A DNA stretch of 45,117 bases from Rhodobacteraceae bacterium WD3A24. Its GTDB lineage: Bacteria > Pseudomonadota > Alphaproteobacteria > Rhodobacterales > Rhodobacteraceae. The notes under the pieces were generated by a model. That model was not told the origin of the DNA. It did no database searches and was given only the letters and a program-made list of their open reading frames with translations. The translations under genes were made by a program, and so were the position numbers. This document shows, piece after piece, positions 18,120 through 28,809 of this stretch. How positions within the stretch are numbered: the stretch's first letter is position 1; the number at the start of each line of letters is the position of its first letter. The stretch covers positions 1 to 45,117 of the forward strand of contig PUHN01000027.1 of the NCBI GenBank assembly GCA_002967695.1. The letters are read 5' to 3'.

Positions 18120-18152
18120 TTGTAACCTGCCGCCGCCTGCGTTACATAACGC
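18120..18152 (+). promoter_or_regulatory. Putative rpoZ promoter with nested inverted repeats
   Basis: TTGTAA (18120-18125) and TACATA (18143-18148) are separated by 17 bases and could be -35 and -10 boxes, about 40 bases before the rpoZ start. The same stretch holds an inverted repeat TGTAAC-N14-GTTACA (18121-18146) and a perfect palindrome GCGTTACATAACGC (18139-18152), so a regulator might bind over the promoter. Confidence 0.5.
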
Positions 18153-18188
18153 GATTGACCCTCCCTGTTTTTCGGATTGGAGTGCCCG

Positions 18189-18554
18189 ATGGCCCGCGTG
18201 ACGGTTGAAGATTGCATTGACAAGGTTCCCAACCGGTTCGATCTGGTGATGCTGGCCGCCCACCGCGCCCGCGAGATCGCCGCCGGCGCGCCGCTGACGG
18301 TCGAGCGCGACGACGACAAGAATTCAGTCGTCGCCCTGCGCGAGATCGCCGAGGAGAGCCAGCCGGCCGAGCCGCTTCGCGAGCGGATGATCGAGAGCCT
18401 GCAGACCCAGATCGAGGTGGACGAGCCCGAGGATGACGACATGGCGCTGCTCATGGGCGGCGGCGAGGAGGCCGACAAGCCCGCCGAGGACGACATGTCC
18501 GAAGAGAAGCTGCTGCGTGCGCTGATGGAAGCGCAGGGCCAGAGTCAGGGCTGA
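18189..18554 (+). CDS. rpoZ: RNA polymerase omega subunit
   Basis: The small omega subunit that helps fold and assemble the beta' subunit and, in proteobacteria, forms part of a (p)ppGpp site. The 121-residue product begins [28 protein letters not shown]-like, the canonical omega start, with the usual conserved ARE motif. The C-terminal half is a long acidic tail ([17 protein letters not shown]) typical of alphaproteobacterial omega. The start was chosen with GGAG about 7 bases upstream rather than an ATG four codons before. rsh follows 37 bases later, a conserved rpoZ-spoT arrangement that links the polymerase and its alarmone. Confidence 0.97.
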   Translation: MARVTVEDCIDKVPNRFDLVMLAAHRAREIAAGAPLTVERDDDKNSVVALREIAEESQPAEPLRERMIESLQTQIEVDEPEDDDMALLMGGGEEADKPAEDDMSEEKLLRALMEAQGQSQG

Positions 18555-18591
18555 GGGCGCCGATGACGCGCCCCGCCGGGACGCAGGCGGG

Positions 18592-20712
18592 ATGATCGAC
18601 GCCGACGATCTGATCGCCCTCGTCCGCAACTACAATCCCGGCACCGACGCGGCGCTGCTGCGGCGCGCCTATGATTACGGCCGCCGGATGCACGAGGGCC
18701 AGTCGCGCCATTCGGGCGAGCCCTATTTCACGCATCCGGTGGCGGTCGCGGCGATCCTGACCGAGATGCGCCTCGACGACGCCACCATCGTGACCGCGCT
18801 GCTGCACGACACCATCGAGGACACCAAGTCCACCTATTCCGAGGTCGCGCGCCTCTTCGGCGAGGAGATCGCCGAACTCGTGGACGGCGTGACCAAGCTG
18901 ACCAATCTGGAGCTGTCCTCGACCGAGACCAAGCAGGCCGAGAACTTCCGAAAGCTTCTGATCGCGATGTCGCGCGATCTGCGGGTGATTCTGGTCAAGC
19001 TGGCCGACCGGCTGCACAACATGCGCACGATCAAGTCTATGCGCCCCGAAAAGCAGGCCCAGAAGGCGCGCGAGACGATGGACATCTATGCCCCCCTCGC
19101 GGGCCGGATGGGCATGCAGTGGATGCGCGACGAACTCGAGGATCTCGCCTTTCGCGTGCTCAACCCCGAGGCGCGCAACTCGATCATCCGCCGCTTCATC
19201 ACATTGCAGCGCGAAACCGGCGATGTCGTCCACAAGATCACCGCCGATATCCGCCACGAGCTGGAGAAGGCCGGAATCGAGGCCGATGTGTATGGCCGCG
19301 CGAAGAAGCCCTATTCGGTCTGGCGCAAGATGCAGTCCAAGGAGATGGGATTCTCGCGGCTATCCGACATCTATGGCTTCCGCGTCATCTGCGATTCGGA
19401 AATGGATTGCTATCGCATCCTCGGCGTGATCCACCGGCGCTGGCGCGCGGTGCCGGGGCGCTTCAAGGACTATATCAGCCAGCCCAAGTCCAACGGCTAT
19501 CGGTCGCTGCACACCACGGTGTCGGGGCGCGACGGCAAGCGGGTCGAGGTCCAGATACGCACCCGCGAGATGCACGAGGTCGCCGAGGCGGGTGTGGCGG
19601 CTCACTGGGCCTACAAGGACGGCGAGCGAACCGCCAACCCCTTCGCCGTCGATCCGGCCAAGTGGATCACCACCCTGACCGAGCGCTTCGACAATGCCGA
19701 GGATCACGATGAGTTCCTCGAGCATGTCAAGCTCGAGATGTATTCCGATCAGGTCTTCTGTTTCACGCCCAAGGGCGACGTGGTCCAACTCCCCCGCGGC
19801 GCGACACCGCTCGATTTCGCCTATGCGATCCACACGCGAATCGGCGATTCCTGCGTTTCGGCCAAGGTGGACGGGCTGCGCGTGCCGTTATGGACGCGTC
19901 TCAAGAACGGGCAGTCGGTCGAGATCATCACCGCGGAGGGGCAGCGCCCGCAGGCCGCCTGGATCGACCTTGTCGTTACCGGCCGGGCCAAGGCCGCGAT
20001 CCGGCGGTCGCTTCGCGAAGAGGATCGCGAGCGCTTCATCAAGCTGGGGCGTGAACTGGCCCGCGTGGCCTTCGAGCATGTCGGGCGCAAGGCCACCGAC
20101 AAGGCCCTGCGCACCGCGGCCAAGCAGATGGGTTTCGACGACGCCGGCGAGTTGCTCGCCCGGCTGGGCAGCGCCGAGATCGCCGCGCGCAAGGTCGTCC
20201 AGACCCTCTATCCCGACCTCTCGCCGGCCGAGGAAGACGTCGTTGACGTCACGCGCCCGGTCGCGGGACTGGAACCCGATCAGAGCTATCAGCGCGCAGA
20301 CTGCTGCCAGCCGGTGCCCGGTGAGCGGATCGTGGGCATTGCATATCGCGGCAAGGGCGTTGTCGCTCACGCCATTGACTGCCCCGTTCTGGCCGAGTTC
20401 GAGGACCAGCCCGAGCGCTGGATCGACCTGCGCTGGCACGAGGGCCGCCACCCCGCGGCCCATACCGTCAGCCTGAGTGTGACGATCAGCAACGATGCCG
20501 GGGTGCTGGGCCGGATCTGCACCTTGATCGGCGAGCAGAAGGCCAATATCTCCAATCTGCGGTTCATCGACCGCAAGCAGGATTTTTACCGCCTCATCAT
20601 CGAGATCGACGTGCGCGACGTGCAGCATCTCCACGCGGTGATGACCGCCCTCGACGCCGAAAGCGACGTCGCCGCGCTGGAACGCCACCGCGATCCGGGC
20701 CGAAAGCCCTGA
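18592..20712 (+). CDS. rsh: Bifunctional (p)ppGpp synthetase/hydrolase Rsh
   Basis: A long RelA/SpoT homologue that makes and breaks (p)ppGpp, controlling the stringent response. The 706 residues hold an HD hydrolase domain with His48 (FTHPV) and H72-D73 (LLHDTIEDT), a synthetase domain with KKPYSVWRKM, YGFRVIC and NGYRSLHTTV, a TGS domain near 390-450, and a C-terminal ACT domain (about 630-700). The synthetase carries RFKD, the RxKD motif of bifunctional enzymes rather than the acidic version of RelA. Both activities should therefore be present, as expected for the single Rsh of this group. It follows rpoZ and is followed by a DUF2062 gene. Confidence 0.96.
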   Translation: MIDADDLIALVRNYNPGTDAALLRRAYDYGRRMHEGQSRHSGEPYFTHPVAVAAILTEMRLDDATIVTALLHDTIEDTKSTYSEVARLFGEEIAELVDGVTKLTNLELSSTETKQAENFRKLLIAMSRDLRVILVKLADRLHNMRTIKSMRPEKQAQKARETMDIYAPLAGRMGMQWMRDELEDLAFRVLNPEARNSIIRRFITLQRETGDVVHKITADIRHELEKAGIEADVYGRAKKPYSVWRKMQSKEMGFSRLSDIYGFRVICDSEMDCYRILGVIHRRWRAVPGRFKDYISQPKSNGYRSLHTTVSGRDGKRVEVQIRTREMHEVAEAGVAAHWAYKDGERTANPFAVDPAKWITTLTERFDNAEDHDEFLEHVKLEMYSDQVFCFTPKGDVVQLPRGATPLDFAYAIHTRIGDSCVSAKVDGLRVPLWTRLKNGQSVEIITAEGQRPQAAWIDLVVTGRAKAAIRRSLREEDRERFIKLGRELARVAFEHVGRKATDKALRTAAKQMGFDDAGELLARLGSAEIAARKVVQTLYPDLSPAEEDVVDVTRPVAGLEPDQSYQRADCCQPVPGERIVGIAYRGKGVVAHAIDCPVLAEFEDQPERWIDLRWHEGRHPAAHTVSLSVTISNDAGVLGRICTLIGEQKANISNLRFIDRKQDFYRLIIEIDVRDVQHLHAVMTALDAESDVAALERHRDPGRKP

Positions 20713-20736
20713 CGCGGGGCGCGGGGCGCGGCGGCA

Positions 20737-21396
20737 GTGTTCAGGCGACGCGACAGACGCGGTTTCTGGCGGTCTCTCGCCGTGGCGGTCTACCCGCCGG
20801 GCGGCTGGCGGCGGGCGTTGAGCTATGTCGCCCACCGGCTGCGCCGGCTGCCCGACACGCCCGAGCGGATCGCGCGCGGGGTCGCGGCGGGGGTGTTCGT
20901 GTCGTTCACGCCGCTCTTCGGGCTGCATTTCATCCTCGCCGCGCTGATCGCCCGCGTGATGCGAGGCAACATCATGGCCGCCCTGCTGGGCACGTTTTTC
21001 GGAAATCCTTTCACTTTTCCGATCATCGTGGCGCTTTCGATCGAGCTGGGCTCGATCATGCTCGGCCATGGCGGGTTTCTCCATTTCCAGCAGGTGATGC
21101 GCACCTCCTCGGCCGCCTGGGCCGAAATCTGGACCAATCTCGACGCGCTCCTCTCCGGCGCGCCGGCGGACTGGACGGGGTTTCTGGTGTTTCTCCAGCG
21201 GGTCTTCCTGCCCTATCTCGTCGGCGGAATCGTGCCGGGCGTGGTTTCGGCGGCGGTGATGTATTACGTTACCCTGACGCTGGTGAACGCCTATCGCGCC
21301 CGGCGCCGCAAGAAGCTGCGCGCGCGCTTCCGCGCGATCCGCGCTGCGCGGGCAGAGGGCGCGGAGCCGGATGACGAAGGCGGGGCGGCACGCTAG
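20737..21396 (+). CDS. DUF2062 membrane protein
   Basis: A 219-residue membrane protein with a basic N-terminus and hydrophobic segments near residues 46-72, 78-105 and 145-180, matching DUF2062 (GVAAGVFVSFTPLFGLHFILA; GNPFTFPII). The C-terminus is strongly basic and then acidic. Function is unknown. The start is a GTG 24 bases after rsh, giving VFRRRDRRGFWRSL; no better start is visible. The rsh-DUF2062-pdxJ order recurs in Rhodobacterales, in my recollection. Confidence 0.82.
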   Translation: MFRRRDRRGFWRSLAVAVYPPGGWRRALSYVAHRLRRLPDTPERIARGVAAGVFVSFTPLFGLHFILAALIARVMRGNIMAALLGTFFGNPFTFPIIVALSIELGSIMLGHGGFLHFQQVMRTSSAAWAEIWTNLDALLSGAPADWTGFLVFLQRVFLPYLVGGIVPGVVSAAVMYYVTLTLVNAYRARRRKKLRARFRAIRAARAEGAEPDDEGGAAR

Positions 21397-21432
21397 GATG
21401 GCCGCGGAGAGGGCCAGTTGGAAGGACCGCCG

Positions 21433-22218
21433 ATGACAGCCCCCAGCATGCCGGGTGCGTTGCGCCTGGGCGTGAATGTCGATCACGTCGCCACTCTGCG
21501 CAACGCGCGCGGCACGAGCTATCCCGATCCGGTGCGCGCCGCGCTCATGGCCGAGGCCGCCGGTGCCGACGGGATTACCGCCCATCTGCGCGAGGACCGC
21601 CGTCACATCGTCGACGACGATATCGCGCGGCTGATGGCGGCGCTTTCCGGCCCGCTCAACCTGGAGATGGCCGCAACCTCTGAGATGCGCGACATCGCCC
21701 TGCAACATCGCCCGCACGCGATCTGTCTGGTGCCCGAACGGCGCGCGGAGCGCACGACCGAGGGCGGGCTCGACGTGGCCGGCGATGTCGCGCGGCTGCG
21801 CGATTTCATCGCGCCGCTGACGGCGGCGGGGTGCCGGGTGTCGCTGTTCATCGGCCACGAGCCCGCTCAGATCGAGGCCGCCGCGGAGGCCGGTGCGGCG
21901 GTGGTCGAGCTGCACACTGGCGCCTATTGCGACCTGCATGCCGAGGGGCGCGCACAGGCCCGCGATGCCGAACTCGCCGCCCTGCGCGCGGGCGCGGCGC
22001 GGGCCGCCGCGCTGGGGCTCGAGGTCCATGCCGGCCATGGGCTGACGTTTGACAGCGTCGGTCCTGTGGCGGCCATACCGGAAGTGGCCGAACTCAATAT
22101 TGGGCATTTCCTGATAGGCGAGGCCGTCTTTCGCGGTCTGGCCGGTGCGATTGACGAAATGCGCGCGCGGATCGAGTCGGCGCGCGCCGGACTCGCCGGG
22201 GGGAGATCATATGCTTGA
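21433..22218 (+). CDS. pdxJ: Pyridoxine 5'-phosphate synthase PdxJ
   Basis: Condenses 1-deoxyxylulose 5-phosphate with 3-amino-2-oxopropyl phosphate to form pyridoxine 5'-phosphate, the core of vitamin B6. The 261-residue TIM-barrel enzyme has [16 protein letters not shown] with active-site His, the [16 protein letters not shown] segment, [16 protein letters not shown], and the phosphate-binding end [17 protein letters not shown]. The start at MTAPSMPG has GGAAGGA upstream. Its 3' end overlaps the next gene by eight bases. This DXP-dependent route agrees with the MEP enzyme IspH encoded in the same window. Confidence 0.97.
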   Translation: MTAPSMPGALRLGVNVDHVATLRNARGTSYPDPVRAALMAEAAGADGITAHLREDRRHIVDDDIARLMAALSGPLNLEMAATSEMRDIALQHRPHAICLVPERRAERTTEGGLDVAGDVARLRDFIAPLTAAGCRVSLFIGHEPAQIEAAAEAGAAVVELHTGAYCDLHAEGRAQARDAELAALRAGAARAAALGLEVHAGHGLTFDSVGPVAAIPEVAELNIGHFLIGEAVFRGLAGAIDEMRARIESARAGLAGGRSYA

Positions 22219-22705
22219 AAGTTGCATCAAGTCCGCATGGCGGCGGCGTCGCCCGTCGGGGGCGCTGGTCGGGGCAGCCGCGCTGCTGGCGCTCGCCGGC
22301 GGAGCGGGCGCGCAGACCCTCGCCGATTGCGACTGGGTCGCTGCGCCCGGAAACATCGTCGAGCCCTGGGAGGAGAATTCGCGCACCTACGCCAACGGCG
22401 CGATCCGCGTGGCCCGGCTGAGCACCGGCGGCGAACCCGTCTGCTGTTCGGAGCATCTGCTGATCCTGCATCCCTCGGGCGAGGAGGAGGGGCCGCCCTA
22501 CCGCGCGTGCTCGGTGCTGTCGCAGGAGCGGGGCCTGGGCTGGCTGCGTGTCCATGTGCAGGAGATCGCGTCAAGCTACGACCCGGCCAAGGGGCTGCTG
22601 CTGCAGGTGCCGGTGGGCCACTACGACGGAGTCGCGGGCGAGGGCCGGCGCGAGGTCGTGGGCGTTCGCATCAACCAGGCCACCGGCACGGCGACGCTGG
22701 AATAG
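22211..22705 (+). CDS. Secreted hypothetical protein between pdxJ and acpS
   Basis: No known function. The 164-residue product has a signal peptide: a basic start (KSAWRRRR), a hydrophobic Ala/Leu core (18-31) and likely cleavage near GAGA-Q (34-35). The mature protein has four cysteines (C40, C78, C79, C100), a beta-rich pattern, the segment [21 protein letters not shown], and an RINQATGT motif near the end. I recall similar proteins at this position in other Rhodobacteraceae, so it is probably a family trait. The start overlaps pdxJ by eight bases with GGGGAGA upstream, and acpS begins three bases after its stop, so it is translated within the operon. Confidence 0.78.
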   Translation: MLESCIKSAWRRRRPSGALVGAAALLALAGGAGAQTLADCDWVAAPGNIVEPWEENSRTYANGAIRVARLSTGGEPVCCSEHLLILHPSGEEEGPPYRACSVLSQERGLGWLRVHVQEIASSYDPAKGLLLQVPVGHYDGVAGEGRREVVGVRINQATGTATLE

Positions 22706-22708
22706 CGC

Positions 22709-23125
22709 ATGATCCTCGGCATAGGGACGGATCTTGCCAATATCGAGCGGGTCGCGCGCACGCTCGAGCGTTTCGGCGACCGCTTCCGCAACCGCTGCTT
22801 CACCGCGACCGAGCAGCGCAAGGCCGAACGCCGCGCCGATGTCGCGGGCACCTATGCCAAGCGATGGGCGGCCAAGGAGGCCTGCTCCAAGGCGCTGGGC
22901 ACCGGGCTTCGGATGGGCATTGCCTGGAAGGACATGGCGGTCAGCAATCTCGACACCGGCCAGCCGCGCATGCACGTCACCGGCTGGGCCGCGGACCGGC
23001 TGGCGGCGATGACGCCGCCGGGGCATGAGGCGATCATTCACGTCACCCTGACCGACGATCATCCCTGGGCCCAGGCCTTCGTGGTGATCGAGGCATACCC
23101 CGCAGGCCCGCCGCCCGAGGCCTGA
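22709..23125 (+). CDS. acpS: Holo-[acyl-carrier-protein] synthase AcpS
   Basis: Transfers 4'-phosphopantetheine from CoA to the Ser of apo-ACP, switching on fatty-acid synthesis. The 138-residue protein has the metal-binding Asp8 in [14 protein letters not shown] and Glu57 in [16 protein letters not shown], both family hallmarks, and ends with the beta strand [12 protein letters not shown]. Operon position is pdxJ-hypothetical-acpS-lepB, as often seen in alphaproteobacteria. Lipid-synthesis and secretion genes are thus grouped here. Confidence 0.97.
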   Translation: MILGIGTDLANIERVARTLERFGDRFRNRCFTATEQRKAERRADVAGTYAKRWAAKEACSKALGTGLRMGIAWKDMAVSNLDTGQPRMHVTGWAADRLAAMTPPGHEAIIHVTLTDDHPWAQAFVVIEAYPAGPPPEA

Positions 23126-23194
23126 CAGCTTGACACCCCCTGCGCGCCGGCTCAAAGAGGCGCGCGACCCATCCGCAGGCAGGAGAGCCCCCTC

Positions 23195-23980
23195 ATGGCA
23201 GCGACGTCGGGCAAGAAGGACGGCATCTGGGAGACGGTCAAGACCATCGTCTACGCCCTGCTGATCGCCGGGGTGTTCCGCACGCTGTTCTTCCAGCCCT
23301 TCTGGATTCCGTCGGGCTCGATGAAGGACACGCTGCTCATCGGTGATTTCCTTTTCGTCAACAAGATGGCCTATGGCTATTCGCAGTATTCCTGTCCTTT
23401 CGGCCTGTGCCCGATTCCGGGGCGGCTGCTGGCGTCGGAGCCCGAGCGCGGCGATATCGTGGTGTTCCGCCACCCCGTCGCCGGCACGGATTTCATCAAG
23501 CGTGTCATCGGCCTGCCGGGCGACCGTATCCAGATTCGCGACGGGCAGGTCTGGCTCAACGATGAGCCGATCCCGCAGGAGCACGCCGGAACCTTCACCG
23601 AAGTCTATGACCGTCAGGGATCGGTGGGCGGCTATCCGCGCTGCGAGAATTCGCCGGTGGGCGAGGGCGCCACCTGCGAGAAGACCCGCCTGCGCGAGAC
23701 CCTTCCCGACGGGCGGTCCTATACCGTGCTCGACATCACCGATTCCTATCTCGACGACACGCCGGTCTTCACCGTTCCCGAGGGACATTTCTTTTTCCTC
23801 GGAGACAACCGCGACAACAGCCAGGACAGCCGCGTGCCGCAGAGCGTGGGCGGGGTGGGCATGGTTCCCTTCGAGAACCTGATTGGCCGGGCCGACCGGG
23901 TGATGTTCTCGTCGGCGGGCAGCTCGATGCTGTATTTCTGGACGTGGCGGTCGGATCGGTTCTTCGAGGCGCTGGAGTGA
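23195..23980 (+). CDS. lepB: Signal peptidase I
   Basis: Cleaves signal peptides of exported proteins at the periplasmic face of the inner membrane. The 261-residue protein has one N-terminal membrane segment (about 15-33), catalytic Ser42 in PSGSM, catalytic Lys102 in [12 protein letters not shown], and the [11 protein letters not shown] box. There is a short insertion with CPFGLC (about 67-72), also seen in relatives. AGGAGAG lies upstream of the ATG. The stop overlaps the start of rnc by four bases. Confidence 0.97.
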   Translation: MAATSGKKDGIWETVKTIVYALLIAGVFRTLFFQPFWIPSGSMKDTLLIGDFLFVNKMAYGYSQYSCPFGLCPIPGRLLASEPERGDIVVFRHPVAGTDFIKRVIGLPGDRIQIRDGQVWLNDEPIPQEHAGTFTEVYDRQGSVGGYPRCENSPVGEGATCEKTRLRETLPDGRSYTVLDITDSYLDDTPVFTVPEGHFFFLGDNRDNSQDSRVPQSVGGVGMVPFENLIGRADRVMFSSAGSSMLYFWTWRSDRFFEALE

Positions 23981-24666
23981 AACTGTCGCAGGAGGTCGCC
24001 GCGTTCAGCGAGCGGCTCGGGCACCAGTTTTCACGGCCCGAGCTGTTGCAGCGCGCGCTGACCCATTCGTCGAACAGCTCGCCCGCCCGGCCCGACAACC
24101 AGCGGCTGGAATTCCTCGGCGACCGTGTGCTCGGGCTCGTGATCGCCGAGGCGCTCCTGGCCGATGACGCCGAGGCGCGCGAGGGCCAGCTCGCGCTGCG
24201 CTACAACGCGCTGGTGCGCAAGGAGACCTGCGCGACGGTGGCGCGCGAGCTGGGGCTGGGCGAGGTGCTGCGGCTGGGCCGGTCCGAGGCGATGTCGGGC
24301 GGCCGGCGCAAGGACGCCTTGCTGGGCGACGCCATGGAGGCGGTCATCGCTGCCGTCCATCTCGACGCCGGTTTCGAAACGGCGCGTGCGGTGATCCTGC
24401 GCCATTGGGGGCCGCGGATCGGCCGGGCAGCCGAGGATGCGCGCGATCCCAAGACGACGCTGCAGGAATGGGCGCAGGCGCGCGGAATGGCGCCGCCGGT
24501 CTATACCGAACTGGCCCGCGAAGGCCCTGACCACGCGCCTGTCTTCACCGTGGAGGCGCGGCTGGAAAACGGCGAGGCGGTGCAGGCCCGCGCCAGCGCG
24601 AAACGCCAGGCCGAGCAGGCCGCCGCGCGCGCCCTTCTCGGCGTGCTCGGCGAGGCCGGCCAGTGA
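23977..24666 (+). CDS. rnc: Ribonuclease III
   Basis: A double-strand-specific endoribonuclease for rRNA and mRNA processing. The start is a GTG overlapping the lepB stop (GTGA), giving 229 residues; a longer frame from an ATG 11 codons upstream would run inside lepB. The signature [13 protein letters not shown] is at 41-53, with further acidic catalytic residues in [18 protein letters not shown], and a double-stranded-RNA-binding domain covers about 155-225 ([11 protein letters not shown] to [10 protein letters not shown]). The operon lepB-rnc-membrane protein-era matches a widespread order that also ties rRNA processing to Era. Confidence 0.96.
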   Translation: MKLSQEVAAFSERLGHQFSRPELLQRALTHSSNSSPARPDNQRLEFLGDRVLGLVIAEALLADDAEAREGQLALRYNALVRKETCATVARELGLGEVLRLGRSEAMSGGRRKDALLGDAMEAVIAAVHLDAGFETARAVILRHWGPRIGRAAEDARDPKTTLQEWAQARGMAPPVYTELAREGPDHAPVFTVEARLENGEAVQARASAKRQAEQAAARALLGVLGEAGQ

Positions 24667-25214
24667 ACACCCCCGCCCATATCGCGCTGTCGCTGGCCGT
24701 GCTCGGCCGGCGCGCCGGTGCGGGCGAGACCGCGGCGATCCTGGTCGGTGCCCTGGCGCCGGACGCGATGCTTTACGCCGCGCATTTCGACATGCAGGCG
24801 GGGGGCGCCGTGACGGCGTTGACGCCGGTGTTCAACGCGCTGCCGGTGTGGAGCGGTGTTCTGGTGCTGGGGCTGGCGTTGCGCCGGCCCTGGCTTTGGC
24901 TGCTCGCCGCCTCGGCGCTGCTGCATATCGGGTTCGATCTGCCGCTTCACGCCGAGGATGCGCGCGCGCATCTGTGGCCCCTTGCCGACTGGCGCTTCTA
25001 CAGCCCGGTCTCATTCTGGGACGTCGATCATCACGGGCGGATCGCCGGAATCACGGAGGGGGTGCTGGTCGCCGTCTGCCTGATCGTGCTGTGGCGCGGG
25101 TCGCGTGGCGCGCTGTCGCACGGGCTGCTGGCGGCGCTGGCGGCGGTCTATGCCGTCACCTTCTTGCATTTCTGGGGTCACGCCTTTCACGACGCGCACT
25201 GGGCCGTCTGGTGA
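24663..25214 (+). CDS. Membrane protein, YdjM/DUF457-like putative metal-dependent hydrolase
   Basis: A 183-residue integral membrane protein starting with a GTG that overlaps the rnc stop (GTGA). It has a His near the start ([14 protein letters not shown]), an Asp in GALAPDA, and a conserved-looking cluster [16 protein letters not shown] at about 97-112, then DVDHHGR near 120-126 and [11 protein letters not shown] near the end. These polar residues around hydrophobic segments resemble the DUF457/YdjM membrane-bound hydrolase family, but the match is by eye. Relatives are sometimes labelled cobalamin biosynthesis protein CobQ, which I would not accept here. It lies between rnc and era. Confidence 0.65.
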   Translation: MNTPAHIALSLAVLGRRAGAGETAAILVGALAPDAMLYAAHFDMQAGGAVTALTPVFNALPVWSGVLVLGLALRRPWLWLLAASALLHIGFDLPLHAEDARAHLWPLADWRFYSPVSFWDVDHHGRIAGITEGVLVAVCLIVLWRGSRGALSHGLLAALAAVYAVTFLHFWGHAFHDAHWAVW

Positions 25215-25264
25215 AGCCGCGGCAAAGGGAGTAGGTGGATGCCATCTGTCCGAGGAGCCCAGCC

Positions 25265-26173
25265 ATGAGCGAGCACGCCGGTTTCGTCGCCCTGATCGGA
25301 GAGCCCAATGCGGGCAAGTCCACCCTGCTCAACCGCATGGTGGGGGCCAAGGTGTCGATCGTCACGCACAAGGTGCAGACGACGCGCACGCGCATCCGCG
25401 GGGTGGCAATCGAGGGCGACAGCCAGATCGTTTTCGTGGACACGCCGGGGCTGTTTCGCCCCCGCCGCCGGCTCGACCGCGCGATGGTCGCCGCCGCATG
25501 GGGCGGGGCGGCGGATGCCGATGTCGTGGTGCTTCTGATCGAGGCTCATCGCGGCTTCACGCCGGGGGTGGAGGAGATCGTCGCCACCCTGCGCGAGCGC
25601 GTGCCCGAAAGCGTGCCCGTCGCGCTGGCGATCAACAAGATCGACAGGGTCAAGGCCGAGCGCCTGCTGGCGCTGGCCCATGAGCTCAACCGGGCCTACC
25701 CCTTCGAGCGGACCTTCATGATCTCGGCGGAGAAGGGCCATGGCGTGGCGGATCTGCGCGAGTGGCTGGCCGCGCGCCTGCCCGAGGGGCCGTGGCTCTA
25801 TCCCGAGGATCAGATAGCCGATCTGCCGATGCGCGTGATCGCCGCGGAAATCACCCGCGAGAAGCTCACGCTGCGGCTGCACGAGGAACTTCCCTATCAG
25901 CTCACCGTCGAGACCGAAGGCTGGCAGGAGCGCAAGGATGGCTCCGTGCGGGTGGATCAGGTGATCTATGTCGCGCGCGATGGCCACAAGGGCATCGTGC
26001 TGGGTCATCGCGGCGAGACGATCAAGGCCATCAGCCAGGCCGCACGGGCGGATCTGGCGGAGTTTCTCGGCCGGCCCGTCCATCTGTTCCTGCAGGTCAA
26101 GGTTCGCCCGAACTGGCAGGAGGAGGCCGAGCGTTATACGCAGATGGGGCTCGACTTCCGCGAGGGCGGCTAG
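25265..26173 (+). CDS. era: GTPase Era
   Basis: A ras-like GTPase that binds the 3' end of 16S rRNA and helps assemble the 30S subunit. The 302-residue protein has P-loop GEPNAGKS (12-19), switch I with TTRTRIRG, the DTPG motif, NKID, and a C-terminal KH domain (about 200-290) with GHRGETIKAI. The ATG was chosen with AGGAG nearby. The order rnc-membrane protein-era is typical; recO, which often follows in alphaproteobacteria, is not here and the next gene is DUF1491. Confidence 0.97.
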   Translation: MSEHAGFVALIGEPNAGKSTLLNRMVGAKVSIVTHKVQTTRTRIRGVAIEGDSQIVFVDTPGLFRPRRRLDRAMVAAAWGGAADADVVVLLIEAHRGFTPGVEEIVATLRERVPESVPVALAINKIDRVKAERLLALAHELNRAYPFERTFMISAEKGHGVADLREWLAARLPEGPWLYPEDQIADLPMRVIAAEITREKLTLRLHEELPYQLTVETEGWQERKDGSVRVDQVIYVARDGHKGIVLGHRGETIKAISQAARADLAEFLGRPVHLFLQVKVRPNWQEEAERYTQMGLDFREGG

Positions 26174-26176
26174 GCG

Positions 26177-26512
26177 ATGACGGCGCGGCTGACCGCCGAT
26201 TTCTGGGTGCACGCCTATCTTGCCCGTCTGGGGCAGGCGGGGATTGCGGCCTATGTCATCCGGCGCGGCGACGCCACCGCCGGGGCGGTCCTGGTCAAGC
26301 TGGCCACGCTCGACGGGCGGGCGCGGGCCTTCCAGCGCTCTTTCGATCTGTCCACCGGCGAACGTGCATGGGTGGTTCTGGCCGAGGGCGAGGAGGCGGA
26401 TGTGGACACCGCCATCGCCCGGCAGCGCGGCTTTGATCCCGACCTTTGGGTGATCGAGGTCGAGGACCGCGAGGGCCGGCATCTTCTCGATGAGCCGGGG
26501 CTTTCTGACTGA
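26177..26512 (+). CDS. DUF1491 family protein
   Basis: A 111-residue soluble protein of unknown function, of the DUF1491 family conserved in alphaproteobacteria, starting three bases after era. Family features are the N-terminal RLTADFWVHAYLARL, a central GAVLVKLATLDG strand pair, and the C-terminal DPDLWVIEVEDREGRHLLDEPGL. The tight spacing suggests co-translation with era. No signal peptide or membrane part. Confidence 0.88.
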   Translation: MTARLTADFWVHAYLARLGQAGIAAYVIRRGDATAGAVLVKLATLDGRARAFQRSFDLSTGERAWVVLAEGEEADVDTAIARQRGFDPDLWVIEVEDREGRHLLDEPGLSD

Positions 26513-26549
26513 GGCCGCGCGGCACGTGCGGTTTCCCCTACGCGCCCCG

Positions 26550-26578
26550 TTGACAGCCGCGCCCAGCCTGCCTAAATG
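26550..26578 (+). promoter_or_regulatory. groESL promoter
   Basis: TTGACA (26550-26555) and TAAATG (26573-26578) are spaced by 17 bases, a good vegetative-type promoter. The CIRCE operator begins nine bases downstream, at the predicted transcription start, so HrcA would block initiation. Confidence 0.75.
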
Positions 26579-26586
26579 CGCCTTCG

Positions 26587-26613
26587 TTAGCACTCGTCCA
26601 TGGTGAGTGCTAA
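26587..26613 (+). promoter_or_regulatory. CIRCE operator (HrcA binding site)
   Basis: A perfect inverted repeat TTAGCACTC-N9-GAGTGCTAA, the exact CIRCE consensus. HrcA represses groESL here and releases the operator when GroEL is occupied by unfolded protein. Confidence 0.97.
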
Positions 26614-26649
26614 TCCCAATACAACCTGGAACCTAGGGAGCGTTCTCAG

Positions 26650-26937
26650 ATGGCATTCAAACCATTGCATGACCGAGTGCTGGTCCGTCGCGTCGAGACT
26701 GACGACACGACCAAGGGCGGCCTCATCATCCCCGAAACCGCGAAGGAAAAGCCCCAGGAGGGCGAGGTGCTCGCCACCGGCGACGGCGCGCGCAAGGATT
26801 CGGGTGAGCGCATCGAGATGGCGGTGAAGACCGGCGACAAGGTGCTGTTCGGCAAGTGGTCGGGCACCGAGGTCACGATCGACGGCGAAGAGCTGCTGAT
26901 CATGAAGGAAAGCGACATCCTCGGCGTGGTGGCCTGA
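26650..26937 (+). CDS. groES: Co-chaperonin GroES
   Basis: The 10-kDa heptameric lid of the GroEL folding chamber. The 95-residue protein begins [14 protein letters not shown] after the initiator region and contains [16 protein letters not shown], the mobile loop that contacts GroEL, and the [23 protein letters not shown] end, all as expected. It follows the CIRCE site by 36 bases and precedes groEL by 56 bases, in the conserved groESL operon. Confidence 0.99.
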   Translation: MAFKPLHDRVLVRRVETDDTTKGGLIIPETAKEKPQEGEVLATGDGARKDSGERIEMAVKTGDKVLFGKWSGTEVTIDGEELLIMKESDILGVVA

Positions 26938-26951
26938 GCGGCTGCCGCTGA

Positions 26952-28652
<1,701 letters not shown>

Positions 28653-28679
28653 ACTGCCCGCCGCTTTCGACTGTCCCGA

Positions 28680-28707
28680 GGGGGCCCGTTCGCGGGCCCC
28701 CTTTTTT
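28680..28707 (+). terminator. Intrinsic terminator of groESL
   Basis: GGGGGCCCG (28680-28688) pairs with CGGGCCCCC (28693-28701) around a stable TTCG tetraloop, followed directly by six T residues. This is the clearest rho-independent terminator in the window. Confidence 0.95.
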
Positions 28708-28809
28708 GTGGCGCGGCAGCCGAAGAGGGGGCTCACTGCGCATCAACTCGGCTTGAGAGCGGCGCGGCGCGGCTTGTGTCTGGCGCGCCGGGTGGCGCAA
28801 GTTGGCGCC

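Noticed and set aside
19888-22107. A 739-codon minus-strand frame opposite rsh, DUF2062 and pdxJ
   Set aside because: It spans three plus-strand genes with clear motifs and has no ribosome site or recognisable domain.
24663-25214. Cobalamin biosynthesis protein CobQ as the label for the gene between rnc and era
   Set aside because: CobQ is a large soluble amidotransferase; this is a small membrane protein with none of its motifs.
26514-26549. recO expected after era
   Set aside because: No frame with RecO features is present; the gene after era is DUF1491, followed by the groESL promoter.
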